Below, piece after piece: positions 7,433 to 16,065 of a stretch of 64,000 nucleotides of DNA. Source of the stretch: Altibacter sp. HG106 (lineage in GTDB: Bacteria > Bacteroidota > Bacteroidia > Flavobacteriales > Flavobacteriaceae). Location: the NCBI RefSeq assembly GCF_028561755.1, contig NZ_JAQQTD010000005.1, positions 62,001 through 126,000 of the forward strand, written 5' to 3'. Position 1 is the stretch's first letter. Each line of letters begins with the position of its first letter. The notes beneath the pieces were generated by a model. That model did not search any database, had not been told where the DNA came from, and was given only the letters and a program-made list of their open reading frames with translations. A program made the translations under genes and the position numbers.

Positions 7433-9376
7433 TTATGATTTGGGCTGATCGAGTTGTTCAAATTCTGAGTTATTACTCTTGAATTCAGGTACTAACTCTT
7501 TAAGCAGGCGTACGACCTCCTTATCTTCTTTGTGCGTGGCTGCCTTAATAATATGTTTGACCTGCTTTTTGATCATTTGGAACTCTCCCACCGGTACTTT
7601 TGAAATCATAATCTTAGGGTGGTGCGTGGGTAATGAGGTGGAAGTATCATTCAATAGCTCTTCAAAAAGTTTTTCTCCGGGTCGAAGGCCGGTAATCTTG
7701 ATATCGATATCCTCATAAGGTTCTAATCCGGAAAGTTTGATCATACGTTCTGCCAAACTTAAGATCCGTACCGGCTCACCCATGTCGAATACAAAGATCT
7801 CTCCTCCTTTTCCCATGGTTCCGGCTTGAAGTACTAGCTGACAGGCTTCTGGTATGGTCATAAAATACCGAATAATGTCGCGATGCGTCACGGTTACGGG
7901 ACCTCCCTGAGAAATTTGCTTTCTAAAATGAGGAATGACCGAGCCGCTCGAACCGAGAACATTTCCGAAGCGGGTGGTAATAAATCGGGTGCGAACATCT
8001 TTTTCATTCTGTAACGATTGAACGTACATTTCGGCCACACGCTTGCTGGCTCCCATCACATTGGTTGGGTTCACCGCCTTATCGGTAGACACCATCACGA
8101 ATTTATCGATCTTGTGATTTACCGCGAGCACCGACAGGTTGACGGTTCCTAAAATGTTCACATAGATCGCTTCATGCGGATTCCGCTCGATGAGCGGTAC
8201 GTGTTTGTAGGCAGCGGCGTGATAGACCACATCAAACCGATATTTGGTAAACAAAAGCTCCAAGCGATACATGTTGCTGATGTCGGCCAGCTCGGTTATA
8301 AAGTTCAGTGAAGGGTGATTGAGGTTCAGGTATAATTCTAATTCGTGTAAATTCGTTTCCGCCTGATCGAGAATAATAATATACGCCGGTTCGAAATTGG
8401 CGATCTGCCTAACAATCTCACTACCGATAGACCCCGCACCGCCGGTGACCAAAATGGTCTTTCCTTGAAGATCTTCATGAATCACCGAAGAATTGATAGA
8501 AATGGGTTGCCGCTCCAATAAATCTTCAATCTGGATCGGTTTGATCTGATTTTTGATGTCCTCCTTGGAATTCCATTGCTCTAACGAAGGAACATTAAGC
8601 ACTTCAATATGCTGTTCTAAGCAGGTTTCCACCAGCTCGTTGCGTTCTTTTCCGGTAAACGCCTCGCTTACCATAAGAACCCCTTCAATGTCTAGCTCCG
8701 AAAGTGTTTTCGACAGATTTTCCCGAACCGGAATAACCGGTTTGCCCATAATCTTATACCGTTTCGAATCGAAGTGCTTGCTCAGAAAGCCAACCAGGTT
8801 ATACGGCAAATTCGCTTCGGTAGTCAGGGCGCGTCCCACAGATAGAGTATGATCATCAACCCCTAGAATCGCCACCCGTTTCTTTATGGTATTGGTGGAA
8901 ACATTCTTCATGAACAAGTAGCTCTCTTTTACAGCGATTCTGAAAAACAGCATGGCAAAAAAGGAGATCAACATGTACAGGATTAAGGAGGTGGTTAGAA
9001 AGATCTTTTCCCCACCAAAAAGATAATAGCTCCAAGAAATTACCGCCGCTGTTGCTGAAGTAGATACCGAAGATAATCCTAATTTCAGTAGATCCATGAA
9101 GGTGGAGTGACGGATGATCCCCGAAAATGTCTTAAAAATAAAGAAAAAGAGCACATTCAATCCTAGTAAAAGCAAGGCCTGCTCAAACAAAGAGAACGTC
9201 TCATGAAAATTGATGGGTGTATTTGCCAATATGAAATACGTGAGCACTAAAGCGCTCATACACAAAAAGGTATCAATCAGTATCACAATCCAACGAGGAA
9301 GGTACTTCTGATCTAACAATCGAATTCGATTGTCGCCTGAATAGAGTTTTCGTAACAGTTTTTGTGATGGTTTCAC
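7433..9376 (-). CDS. Membrane-bound UDP-sugar 4,6-dehydratase (CapD/FlaA1/PglF type)
   Basis: The ~647-residue protein has four N-terminal membrane helices, a first Rossmann-like CoA_binding_3 domain (KRVAILGVDDHTLSVGRAL) and a C-terminal SDR catalytic domain. The latter shows the NAD motif TGGAGSIGSEI near residue 305, the family motif YHAAAYKHVPLIERNP, and the catalytic segment STDKAVNPTNVMGASKR with the TDK...M arrangement of FlaA1/PglF-like enzymes. The likely reaction is UDP-GlcNAc to the 4-keto-6-deoxy sugar, feeding the aminotransferase next door. GTG 9376 is preferred as start, because the TTG at 9397 lies inside a TATATTTG promoter box. Confidence 0.88.
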   Translation of the reverse strand: MKPSQKLLRKLYSGDNRIRLLDQKYLPRWIVILIDTFLCMSALVLTYFILANTPINFHETFSLFEQALLLLGLNVLFFFIFKTFSGIIRHSTFMDLLKLGLSSVSTSATAAVISWSYYLFGGEKIFLTTSLILYMLISFFAMLFFRIAVKESYLFMKNVSTNTIKKRVAILGVDDHTLSVGRALTTEANLPYNLVGFLSKHFDSKRYKIMGKPVIPVRENLSKTLSELDIEGVLMVSEAFTGKERNELVETCLEQHIEVLNVPSLEQWNSKEDIKNQIKPIQIEDLLERQPISINSSVIHEDLQGKTILVTGGAGSIGSEIVRQIANFEPAYIIILDQAETNLHELELYLNLNHPSLNFITELADISNMYRLELLFTKYRFDVVYHAAAYKHVPLIERNPHEAIYVNILGTVNLSVLAVNHKIDKFVMVSTDKAVNPTNVMGASKRVAEMYVQSLQNEKDVRTRFITTRFGNVLGSSGSVIPHFRKQISQGGPVTVTHRDIIRYFMTIPEACQLVLQAGTMGKGGEIFVFDMGEPVRILSLAERMIKLSGLEPYEDIDIKITGLRPGEKLFEELLNDTSTSLPTHHPKIMISKVPVGEFQMIKKQVKHIIKAATHKEDKEVVRLLKELVPEFKSNNSEFEQLDQPKS

Positions 9377-9394
9377 AGGCTTTTGTTCAGACTG

Positions 9395-9402
9395 CAAATA
9401 TA
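9395..9402 (-). promoter_or_regulatory. -7 promoter box before the 4,6-dehydratase
   Basis: The minus strand reads TATATTTG (TAnnTTTG), 18 nt before the GTG at 9376. It sits in the short gap after the aminotransferase stop codon and may give the dehydratase gene its own promoter. Confidence 0.5.
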
Positions 9403-9411
9403 CTTAATTCT

Positions 9412-10542
9412 CTAACGAAACTGACGGATAACAGCGGCAATTCGACTGCGTTCCGTGTCCGTTAAATTCGAGCCCGAAGGAAGACACAATCCATTTTCAA
9501 AAAGCGTTTGGGCTACCGTGCCTCCATAATACGGCGCGTTCTCGTACAAGGGCTGCAAATGCATGGGCTTCCACAAGGGACGAGCCTCAATATTATCTTC
9601 ACCAAAAGCTTTGCGTAATTCTTCTGCGGAAAAGCCGGTTTTCTTTTTATCAATGGTAATACAACTCAGCCAGTGGTTGGATACAAAACTTTCATTAGGT
9701 TCGGTAAATACCTCAATACCTTCCCAACCAAAAAATTGCTCTTTATAGAATTGGTTCATTTGTTGCCGTAACCCTATGTGAGTATCGAGTACTTCCATCT
9801 GACCGCGACCAATGCCCGCAGCAATATTGCTCAATCGATAATTATAGCCTAAAACAGAGTGCTGATAATGCGGCGCTTCGTCCCTAGCCTGTGTTGCCAG
9901 AAATACCGCCTTTTGTTTTTCTGCTTCGGAAGCACACACCAAGGCACCTCCTCCGGAAGTGGTGATAATCTTGTTTCCGTTGAACGACAACACGCCAAAA
10001 TCGCCAAAAGTGCCACAGGGAACGCCCTGATACGTACTGCCCAAGGCTTCGGCTGCATCTTCAATCAATGGAATGTCGTAAGTCTTACAAAGATTTCGGA
10101 TGTCATCTATCTTACAGGGCATTCCGTAGAGATGCACAGCAATCACAGCTTTGGGACGTTTTCCTTGTTTCAAACGATCTGTGATAGCGGCTTCCAGATG
10201 ATTCGGGCACATATTCCACGTAGCTGGTTCGCTATCCACAAACACCGGGTTCGCGCCTTGATAGATGATAGGATTGGCGGAGGCGGCAAAGGTCATACTC
10301 TGACACATCACTTCATCTCCAGAACCTACTTCAAGAAGGGCCAGAGCCAGATGCAGGGCCGCCGTACCGGAACTCAGTGCCGCCACTTCTTTTTGATGTC
10401 CCAAATAGTTGGATAAAGCCGCTTCAAACCCGTTTACATTAGGCCCCAGGGGTGCGATCCAATTGGTATCAAAAGCTTCTTTTACATAGGCTTCCTCGGT
10501 TCCGCCCATATGAGGAGACGACAAATAGATGGTTGAACTCAT
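9412..10542 (-). CDS. DegT/DnrJ/EryC1-family sugar aminotransferase (PglE-like)
   Basis: This 376-residue PLP enzyme should put an amino group on a nucleotide-linked keto sugar. The opening IYLSSPHMGGTEEAYVKEAF, the Asp motif IPLIEDAAEALGS and the PLP-lysine region FGVLSFNGNKIITTSGGGALV (Lys of GNK) are those of the DegT/WecE family. Length is normal. It overlaps the acetyltransferase gene by 4 bp and lies just upstream of the 4,6-dehydratase, so the natural substrate is probably UDP-4-keto-6-deoxy-GlcNAc. The exact sugar stereochemistry cannot be seen. Confidence 0.9.
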   Translation of the reverse strand: MSSTIYLSSPHMGGTEEAYVKEAFDTNWIAPLGPNVNGFEAALSNYLGHQKEVAALSSGTAALHLALALLEVGSGDEVMCQSMTFAASANPIIYQGANPVFVDSEPATWNMCPNHLEAAITDRLKQGKRPKAVIAVHLYGMPCKIDDIRNLCKTYDIPLIEDAAEALGSTYQGVPCGTFGDFGVLSFNGNKIITTSGGGALVCASEAEKQKAVFLATQARDEAPHYQHSVLGYNYRLSNIAAGIGRGQMEVLDTHIGLRQQMNQFYKEQFFGWEGIEVFTEPNESFVSNHWLSCITIDKKKTGFSAEELRKAFGEDNIEARPLWKPMHLQPLYENAPYYGGTVAQTLFENGLCLPSGSNLTDTERSRIAAVIRQFR

Positions 10543-11150
10543 GTTAGGTTGTTTTTAATCATTTTGGCAGGATTGCCGTAAACAGTGACATCATCGGGGA
10601 TATCCTTAGTGACCACCGCTCCGGCACCAATAACAACATTGTTTCCGATATTGAGTTCAGGAAGTATCACACTTCCTGCTCCTACGAGCGTTCCACTGCC
10701 AATAGTGACGCCGCCCGCTACGGCAGCCTGTATCGCTATGTGAGAAAAATCGCCAATCCGCACATTGTGAGAAACGGTCGCGTGATTGTTAATAATACAA
10801 AAAGCGCCTACCGAAACTGCGGCATCTAATACCGCTAACGGATGCACCAGAGTACCCTCACCGATGAAGACAGACGGATACACCACTGCGGAAGCATGAA
10901 CAAAACTTGGGAAAGGTCCTGAGAGTTGGTTCACTAGCTTTTTTCGAATAACATTATTGCCAATAGTTACGCACGCCGCCCCCTTCGCTACAGTAGCATT
11001 ATCTCGCTTTGAAACGGGGATGTCTAAAATCATTTTTTTGGTAGGGTGGTCGTCATATACACAACTGGGTTCGTATTCGCCTAAGGAGCGAATCAACTCA
11101 ATGGCAGCATAGCAATGACCGCCGCCTCCGTATAGATGAATTGTTTTCAT
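10539..11150 (-). CDS. NeuD/PglD-like left-handed beta-helix sugar acetyltransferase
   Basis: The 203-residue protein has an N-terminal Rossmann-like UDP-binding part (IHLYGGGGHCYAAIELI) and a C-terminal hexapeptide beta-helix. The conserved catalytic His region is INNHATVSHNVRIGDFSHIA, and GAGSVILPELNIGNNVVIGAGAVV follows. This matches the NeuD/PglD family, which N-acetylates UDP-4-amino sugars or O-acetylates sialic acid. The order phosphoglycosyltransferase, acetyltransferase, aminotransferase, dehydratase favours the PglD role (UDP-diNAc-bacillosamine). It overlaps both neighbours by 4 bp. Confidence 0.88.
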   Translation of the reverse strand: MKTIHLYGGGGHCYAAIELIRSLGEYEPSCVYDDHPTKKMILDIPVSKRDNATVAKGAACVTIGNNVIRKKLVNQLSGPFPSFVHASAVVYPSVFIGEGTLVHPLAVLDAAVSVGAFCIINNHATVSHNVRIGDFSHIAIQAAVAGGVTIGSGTLVGAGSVILPELNIGNNVVIGAGAVVTKDIPDDVTVYGNPAKMIKNNLT

Positions 11151-11758
11151 GATTCTGTTGTTCCTTTAAACGGTAGGGTTGTCGCCGTATTCTCTGTGTT
11201 TATATCTTTCCGAAGAAAAACCTTAAAAACGGTTTTCCAGAGGATTTTCATGTCCAACGAAAAACATTGGTGTTCCACATAGTATACATCGTGTTCAAAT
11301 TTCTGTTCCCAAGAGATAGCGTTACGTCCATGTACTTGCGCATAACCGGTAATCCCTGGTCGTACCCAATGACGCTTGCGTTGCTGTTCGTTATACAGCG
11401 GAAGGTATTCGGGCAATAACGGTCTGGGGCCTACTAAACTCATGTCACCTTTGATCACGTTCAATAGCTGCGGAATCTCATCCATAGAGGTCGATCGCAC
11501 CCAGCGTCCCAATGCCGTTAGCCGATCGGCGTCGGGCAGTAGCTTTCCTGAGGCATCTTTTTCATCCGACATGGTTTTGAACTTGATAATATGAAACAAC
11601 CGCTCGTTCTTTCCGGGACGCCGCTGCAAGAAAAACGGAGACCCCTTAGTGGCAATCCACAAAGCCACCATCACCCCGAGAAATATCGGAGATAAGACGA
11701 TCAAAAAAAGGAGTCCGCAAAGCGTATCTAATATAGGTTTAACAACGTTCTTATACAC
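11147..11758 (-). CDS. Monotopic phosphoglycosyltransferase (PglC-like initiating sugar transferase)
   Basis: The 203-residue bacterial sugar transferase has one N-terminal re-entrant hydrophobic helix (LDTLCGLLFLIVLSPIFLGVMVALW), then FFLQRRPGKNERLFHIIKFKTM, the DEIPQLLNVIKGDMSLVGPRPLLPEYL core with the Asp-Glu dyad, and RPGITGYAQVHGRN. The length is that of the small PglC class, without the WbaP/WcaJ N-terminal extension. It should transfer a phospho-sugar, probably diNAcBac-1-P, to undecaprenyl phosphate and so start the repeat unit. The start is GTG, 4 nt after a -7 box. Confidence 0.92.
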   Translation of the reverse strand: MYKNVVKPILDTLCGLLFLIVLSPIFLGVMVALWIATKGSPFFLQRRPGKNERLFHIIKFKTMSDEKDASGKLLPDADRLTALGRWVRSTSMDEIPQLLNVIKGDMSLVGPRPLLPEYLPLYNEQQRKRHWVRPGITGYAQVHGRNAISWEQKFEHDVYYVEHQCFSLDMKILWKTVFKVFLRKDINTENTATTLPFKGTTES

Positions 11759-11762
11759 GGTG

Positions 11763-11770
11763 CAAAAATA
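11763..11770 (-). promoter_or_regulatory. -7 promoter box abutting the PglC-like gene
   Basis: The minus strand reads TATTTTTG, 4 nt before the GTG start and directly after the stop codon of the upstream glycosyltransferase. The resulting mRNA would be leaderless or almost so. Confidence 0.5.
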
Positions 11771-12934
11771 CTAAATGTTTGCCAGCAATCGCTGATATTC
11801 GCTGAATAAGGCGTCCCATAATTCGGTGCGTTCGAGTCGGTTTAAAATACTTGATCGCGCCGCTTGCTTCATCACTTGGTACGCTTCGGAAGGTGGTAAA
11901 ACCTCTTCCATGGCATGTTGTAGTGGGAGTACTTCCTTCGGGGGTATCAGCAAGCCATTATGTCCTTCCTCAATAATTTCATTACATCCGTTGATATTGG
12001 TAGCGATCACGGGAAGTCCCATGGCTCCGGCCTGCATTACCACGTTCGGAAAACCTTCGCGATAGCTTGGGAAAACCAACACCTGACTCATAGAAAGATA
12101 CGGTCGAACGTCCTGGACGAAGCCTGTGGTATGAATACCAGGATGGGTTTCGATGGTTTTGAGCGTTTGTGGATGTAATGGGTCCAAATCGGATTCGAAA
12201 GGCCCCACCAGCAGTAAAACCAATCCTTCTTGCGTCTGGGAAAGAGTGTCAAAGGCCGTAATCAATTCATTAATGCCTTTATCTCCTACCAAACGGCCTA
12301 CAAAGACAAACACAAAACCTGTTTCCGGGATGCCCAAAGACGAGCGTAGGGAACATCTGACTTCTTCGGAAACCTGATGCGGACTGAAATAGTGGGTATC
12401 AATTCCATTGCTACTGCCATTTCCAATGATCTTGAGCTTCTCGGGATCGGTCCAGTGCTGCTCTTGGATAAAGTCCAGAAGCCCTTTTGAATTTGGAAAG
12501 ACATGAGTCGCCGTGCGATAGGTCCATTTTTCTACCGTATTCAACAGCCGACGCTTTAATCCGGTAGCCTCCATTAACGGCATCCCGGCCACGGTATGGA
12601 TGCGTATCGGAACGCCAGCCAAATACGCGGCAAGCATCCCCACCCAACCCGCTTTGGGCGTGTGCGTATGGACTATTTCAGGTTGTTCTTTCCGAAGAAA
12701 TCGATACAATAGATAGATGGCCTTTATATCTTGAAACGGAGTGATTTTTCGACGTAAGGGGAGCGCTTTGGTCCGCACACCTTCTTGCCTACCATAGGCC
12801 TGCAAACGTGCTGCTTCGGAAGAAATAGCGATCACCTCGAAGAAATCCGACATATAGGCGAGTTGCCCTTCCAGAAGTTTCTCAAGCGATAAGGGAACCG
12901 TGGTGATGCGAATAAGTTTCGGTTTTTTCATCAT
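11771..12934 (-). CDS. Family 4 glycosyltransferase
   Basis: The 387-residue retaining GT-B enzyme of family GT4 has an N-terminal acceptor domain (EIVHTHTPKAGWVGMLAAYLAGV) and a C-terminal nucleotide-sugar domain (FVFVGRLVGDKGINELI; VFPSYREGFPNVVMQAGAMGLPVI, the E-x7-E motif). The overall pattern resembles PglA/WbpH-like enzymes that add HexNAc to a lipid-linked sugar, which would fit the bacillosamine genes, but donor and acceptor are not determined. The start ATG overlaps the previous stop (ATGA). Confidence 0.88.
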   Translation of the reverse strand: MMKKPKLIRITTVPLSLEKLLEGQLAYMSDFFEVIAISSEAARLQAYGRQEGVRTKALPLRRKITPFQDIKAIYLLYRFLRKEQPEIVHTHTPKAGWVGMLAAYLAGVPIRIHTVAGMPLMEATGLKRRLLNTVEKWTYRTATHVFPNSKGLLDFIQEQHWTDPEKLKIIGNGSSNGIDTHYFSPHQVSEEVRCSLRSSLGIPETGFVFVFVGRLVGDKGINELITAFDTLSQTQEGLVLLLVGPFESDLDPLHPQTLKTIETHPGIHTTGFVQDVRPYLSMSQVLVFPSYREGFPNVVMQAGAMGLPVIATNINGCNEIIEEGHNGLLIPPKEVLPLQHAMEEVLPPSEAYQVMKQAARSSILNRLERTELWDALFSEYQRLLANI

Positions 12935-14010
12935 TTGAGCGTATCCTTATATAATTCGATGTGTTGGTCTATTGTTTGCGCAATATCATATTGTTGCGCT
13001 CTTTCGATACAGCGGTGCACCGTTTCCCTATACATTTTATCATCGTTTCGCAACTGTGCTATCGTTTCGGCCAAGGCAGCATCATCTCCTTTCGGAAATA
13101 ACAAACCGGCACCTTCCACCAGATCTTTTAGGCCGGGAACAGATGAAGCTACAAAGGGTCTGCCGCTTGCCATTCCTTCCAGACTTGCCAACGATAAGCC
13201 CTCATGCCCAGAGGATAAGATCACCACGTTGGAAGCTTTGAGCAGCTCTGGTATATCTTTCCGAACACCCAGAAAAGCAACCCGGTGACTTAGTGTAAGC
13301 GATGCGGCCAGCTCGACACAGTCGGTTTGCGTCGGTCCCTCTCCTACCAATATCAATCCAACCGAGTTCGGAAGGTGCTGTAAGGCCCTAATAACCGTGG
13401 CCTGGTCTTTGGGCGGATGAAAGCGAGACACCTGCAATATCTTAAAATCAACAGAGGCATCGAAAATGTCTTCACGACTAGGAGAAGCCTCTCGAATGGC
13501 TTGTAGTGAGACACCATTTGCAATGACCACACAGTTGTGCGCAATGGATGGAATATGCGTAACGAGTGCCTCTTTAACTTCGTCGGTGATGGTAATGATG
13601 GTGGTGTAGCGGCCGTATATCCAGGAATCCAGCCGCCCAAGCCAGGAGGAGCGTCTACGATTGCTGGTACTGTGTTCGGTATAGATCATTTTGGGTTTTC
13701 GCCTCAGGCCCAATGATGCTATGGCCGCCCAGTACAACGCCGGGAACAAATGCACATGTATTAGGTCGTACTGTGATAGCAGTCTTCGTATCTTAATGAT
13801 TAATAAGGGCTGGTACACACTACCTTTAGACAGGGAATGAATAGTACAGTTTGTTTGTTCCTGTAGCGACTCAAGAAAGGGTGTGGACGTCCCATCCAGC
13901 AAGGCAAGGGCTACCTCCATATCATGAGCTTTGAAGCCGAGAATGCTGTCGTGGACTAACTTTTCGGCGCCTCCCGTTCTAAGGCTATTAATGAGGATGA
14001 GTACTCTCAT
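12931..14010 (-). CDS. Family 4 glycosyltransferase
   Basis: The ~359-residue GT4 enzyme has N-terminal motif MRVLILINSLRTGGAEKLV, typical of capsule and O-antigen GT4 enzymes. The C-terminal domain holds ILQVSRFHPPKDQATVIRAL and VILSSGHEGLSLASLEGMASGRPFV (E-x7-E motif). The start at 14010 is preferred because it places that motif at the N-terminus; the frame extends to 14055, further inside the polymerase gene. Even so it overlaps the polymerase gene by 23 bp. It should add one sugar of the repeat unit; specificity is unknown. Confidence 0.86.
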   Translation of the reverse strand: MRVLILINSLRTGGAEKLVHDSILGFKAHDMEVALALLDGTSTPFLESLQEQTNCTIHSLSKGSVYQPLLIIKIRRLLSQYDLIHVHLFPALYWAAIASLGLRRKPKMIYTEHSTSNRRRSSWLGRLDSWIYGRYTTIITITDEVKEALVTHIPSIAHNCVVIANGVSLQAIREASPSREDIFDASVDFKILQVSRFHPPKDQATVIRALQHLPNSVGLILVGEGPTQTDCVELAASLTLSHRVAFLGVRKDIPELLKASNVVILSSGHEGLSLASLEGMASGRPFVASSVPGLKDLVEGAGLLFPKGDDAALAETIAQLRNDDKMYRETVHRCIERAQQYDIAQTIDQHIELYKDTLK

Positions 14011-15184
14011 TCGGTTTGTTTTTCGAGATTGCGTAATAAGAGCACCACAGACCAAATACGATCAACCATGGCATAAACATGTTCTTCTGGCGAAGCATGA
14101 TCCCTAAGTTTCCAAGAATCATGGAAAATGCGATCGCACCAAAAAGAAAAAATAGAAAGCTGCTTTTTAGTATGTAAGGCGCCTCTTTCCAGGCTTTCAG
14201 CGGTTTCTTTATCAAAAAGGAGACACTAAAGAGCAACAACACTAGGTTCTCTACGGAAGCCAACAATCCTAAAATACCGTTGCTGTCGAAGAAGAAAGGA
14301 CGGTATAGGAACGTAAAAATTTTCATAGGAATAGAATACTGCGAAGTATCTATACTCGATCCCGTATCGGCGCGATTCAAGCTAGAGGATTTGTCACTGG
14401 CGTATTGTGAAATGGTTTCTGTTTCCAGATTTTCAATTTGCACAAACTGCAACACGAAATCCAATAAGAATACGAAACCCCCAATGAAGACAAAGAGCAG
14501 TACCAATTTTTGATACCCTTTTAATCCGCGACCATCAAATAGAAAGGCAATTCCGAAGGAAACCACTAAAAACATCAAAATATGCGGTCGAACGATCAAA
14601 ATGAGCAGGGAGGCGATAAGCAATAAGGACCAGCGTCTCTTGAATTTGATCATGGCGAAAAGAAACAGGATCACCGCTGTGAACATCAACGTATCTTTTC
14701 CGATTCCGGAAGACCAGAAATGAAAATTCGGAAGAAAAAACAGATACGGAAATACGGGAATATTAAAAAGGCGGATCGCCGACAGATCTCCCTCATCCGT
14801 AAGGTATTTTTTACAAATTCTGAAGAGCAATACAAATCCTATAAATCCAATGCAGGCGTAGATCATGTTTCCGGTAAAAAAGGAAAGCTGTAAGGTGTTT
14901 GCAGGTACATAGTTGATAAGATACATCCACGGGGTCCCATAGCGTTGAGATACCTGGGCAAGCACTTCCGAAAATTCAAGCACGGCGGGATATTCCCAAT
15001 AATGCTGCGCATCTCCCCCATTAGAGCTGATGTACCAATGAAAAAAAATAGCAATGGCAAAGTGGAAGAAAAAGAGTTTGTTCAGACTGTTGCGTTCCTT
15101 TCTTGTAAAATCGCGGAAAAGCGACTTAAAATTGAAGGTCACCAAGGTGATAATGATGAGCACGCAAAGGTCTAATACGATCAT
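13988..15184 (-). CDS. Probable Wzy-type polysaccharide polymerase
   Basis: The 398-residue integral membrane protein has about ten hydrophobic helices and a larger non-membrane loop (about 255-300, rich in Ser and Asp) between helices. Length, topology and position among glycosyltransferases fit a Wzy polymerase, a group with very low sequence conservation. FLPNFHFWSSGIGKDTLMF is a motif seen in EpsG/Wzy-like proteins as far as I recall. The call rests on topology and on this being the only polymerase candidate in a locus that has a flippase and Wzc. It overlaps the sulfotransferase gene upstream by 4 bp. Confidence 0.68.
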   Translation of the reverse strand: MIVLDLCVLIIITLVTFNFKSLFRDFTRKERNSLNKLFFFHFAIAIFFHWYISSNGGDAQHYWEYPAVLEFSEVLAQVSQRYGTPWMYLINYVPANTLQLSFFTGNMIYACIGFIGFVLLFRICKKYLTDEGDLSAIRLFNIPVFPYLFFLPNFHFWSSGIGKDTLMFTAVILFLFAMIKFKRRWSLLLIASLLILIVRPHILMFLVVSFGIAFLFDGRGLKGYQKLVLLFVFIGGFVFLLDFVLQFVQIENLETETISQYASDKSSSLNRADTGSSIDTSQYSIPMKIFTFLYRPFFFDSNGILGLLASVENLVLLLFSVSFLIKKPLKAWKEAPYILKSSFLFFLFGAIAFSMILGNLGIMLRQKNMFMPWLIVFGLWCSYYAISKNKPNESTHPH

Positions 15185-16065
15185 ACGGTCGCTTCTTTTT
15201 CGAATATCTGGTTTAGTTTCGCCTTGGTAGCATCTGATAATCCCATTTCTGGTCGTTTGCCAGAACTAAGCCTGCGGTATAACCAATGCTTAAAGGTACT
15301 CGGAAATAGGAAAGAGAAAAAGTCTTTGAGTCCGATTCGCTTCAACACAAAGAGCAACCCCTTTGCTTTTGGGGTGCGGGTGCTATTTTCTGCAACGCCC
15401 TCTACGCTAAAATCTAACGGGATTTCCAAAAAGGTAGAAAGTTCTTGGGCCACCTGTTCTTTATCTGCGATAAAGTCTTCAAACGAAATCACACAAACAT
15501 CCTTGAAGTACTTTTTAAATGTGTTTATGGGACGCTCATAAAAACTCATATTCAAGCAACTGTGCCAAGGAAGTGAACCGTTGTGATACCTCTCAATTTC
15601 AGCCTCCATAACAGACTGAAAGCTTCGTAATTCCTGACTTAAGCCTACTAACATTCGGTATTGTGAGAAAGCGCGAGAAAGCGGCTCACGGGTTACCACG
15701 ATGATTTTTGCATCTGAATTGTATTCAAAAATACGTTCTGCGACTCCCGGAGCATGCAAATACATCGTACTTCCTTCCAGCAAATAGCGCTCTTTCCCTG
15801 CCAACGAAAATAATTGTTCATATTGCGACCTGTCCTGGACGTTGGCAATGTGATGTGGCTTCGGAAATTGTTCTTCGAAATATTTTGCTTCTGAAAAAAA
15901 ACGGGACGGATCATATAAGTGCTTCGGAAGCGATGTTGCAAAATAATGCGGCTCTTTGATGGGACTCGCATAGATGGCTTCCTGACGGCCCAACAAATCC
16001 ATCAAACCGGTGGTGCCCGCTTTCATGGCACCAATTAGAAACAGGTTTGCTTTCTTCGTACTCAT
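15181..16065 (-). CDS. PAPS-dependent sulfotransferase (first of two)
   Basis: The 294-residue Sulfotransfer_1-family protein carries the 5'-phosphosulfate loop FLIGAMKAGTTGLMDLL at the N-terminus and the 3'-phosphate motif IIVVTREPLSRAFSQYRM near residue 120. EPHYFA and the following Phe/Tyr-rich region are typical of carbohydrate sulfotransferases. It should transfer sulfate from PAPS to a sugar hydroxyl of the repeat unit or of the lipid-linked oligosaccharide. Co-occurrence with cysCDNQ in the same gene string supports this. It overlaps the GT2 gene by 4 bp. Confidence 0.9.
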   Translation of the reverse strand: MSTKKANLFLIGAMKAGTTGLMDLLGRQEAIYASPIKEPHYFATSLPKHLYDPSRFFSEAKYFEEQFPKPHHIANVQDRSQYEQLFSLAGKERYLLEGSTMYLHAPGVAERIFEYNSDAKIIVVTREPLSRAFSQYRMLVGLSQELRSFQSVMEAEIERYHNGSLPWHSCLNMSFYERPINTFKKYFKDVCVISFEDFIADKEQVAQELSTFLEIPLDFSVEGVAENSTRTPKAKGLLFVLKRIGLKDFFSFLFPSTFKHWLYRRLSSGKRPEMGLSDATKAKLNQIFEKEATV

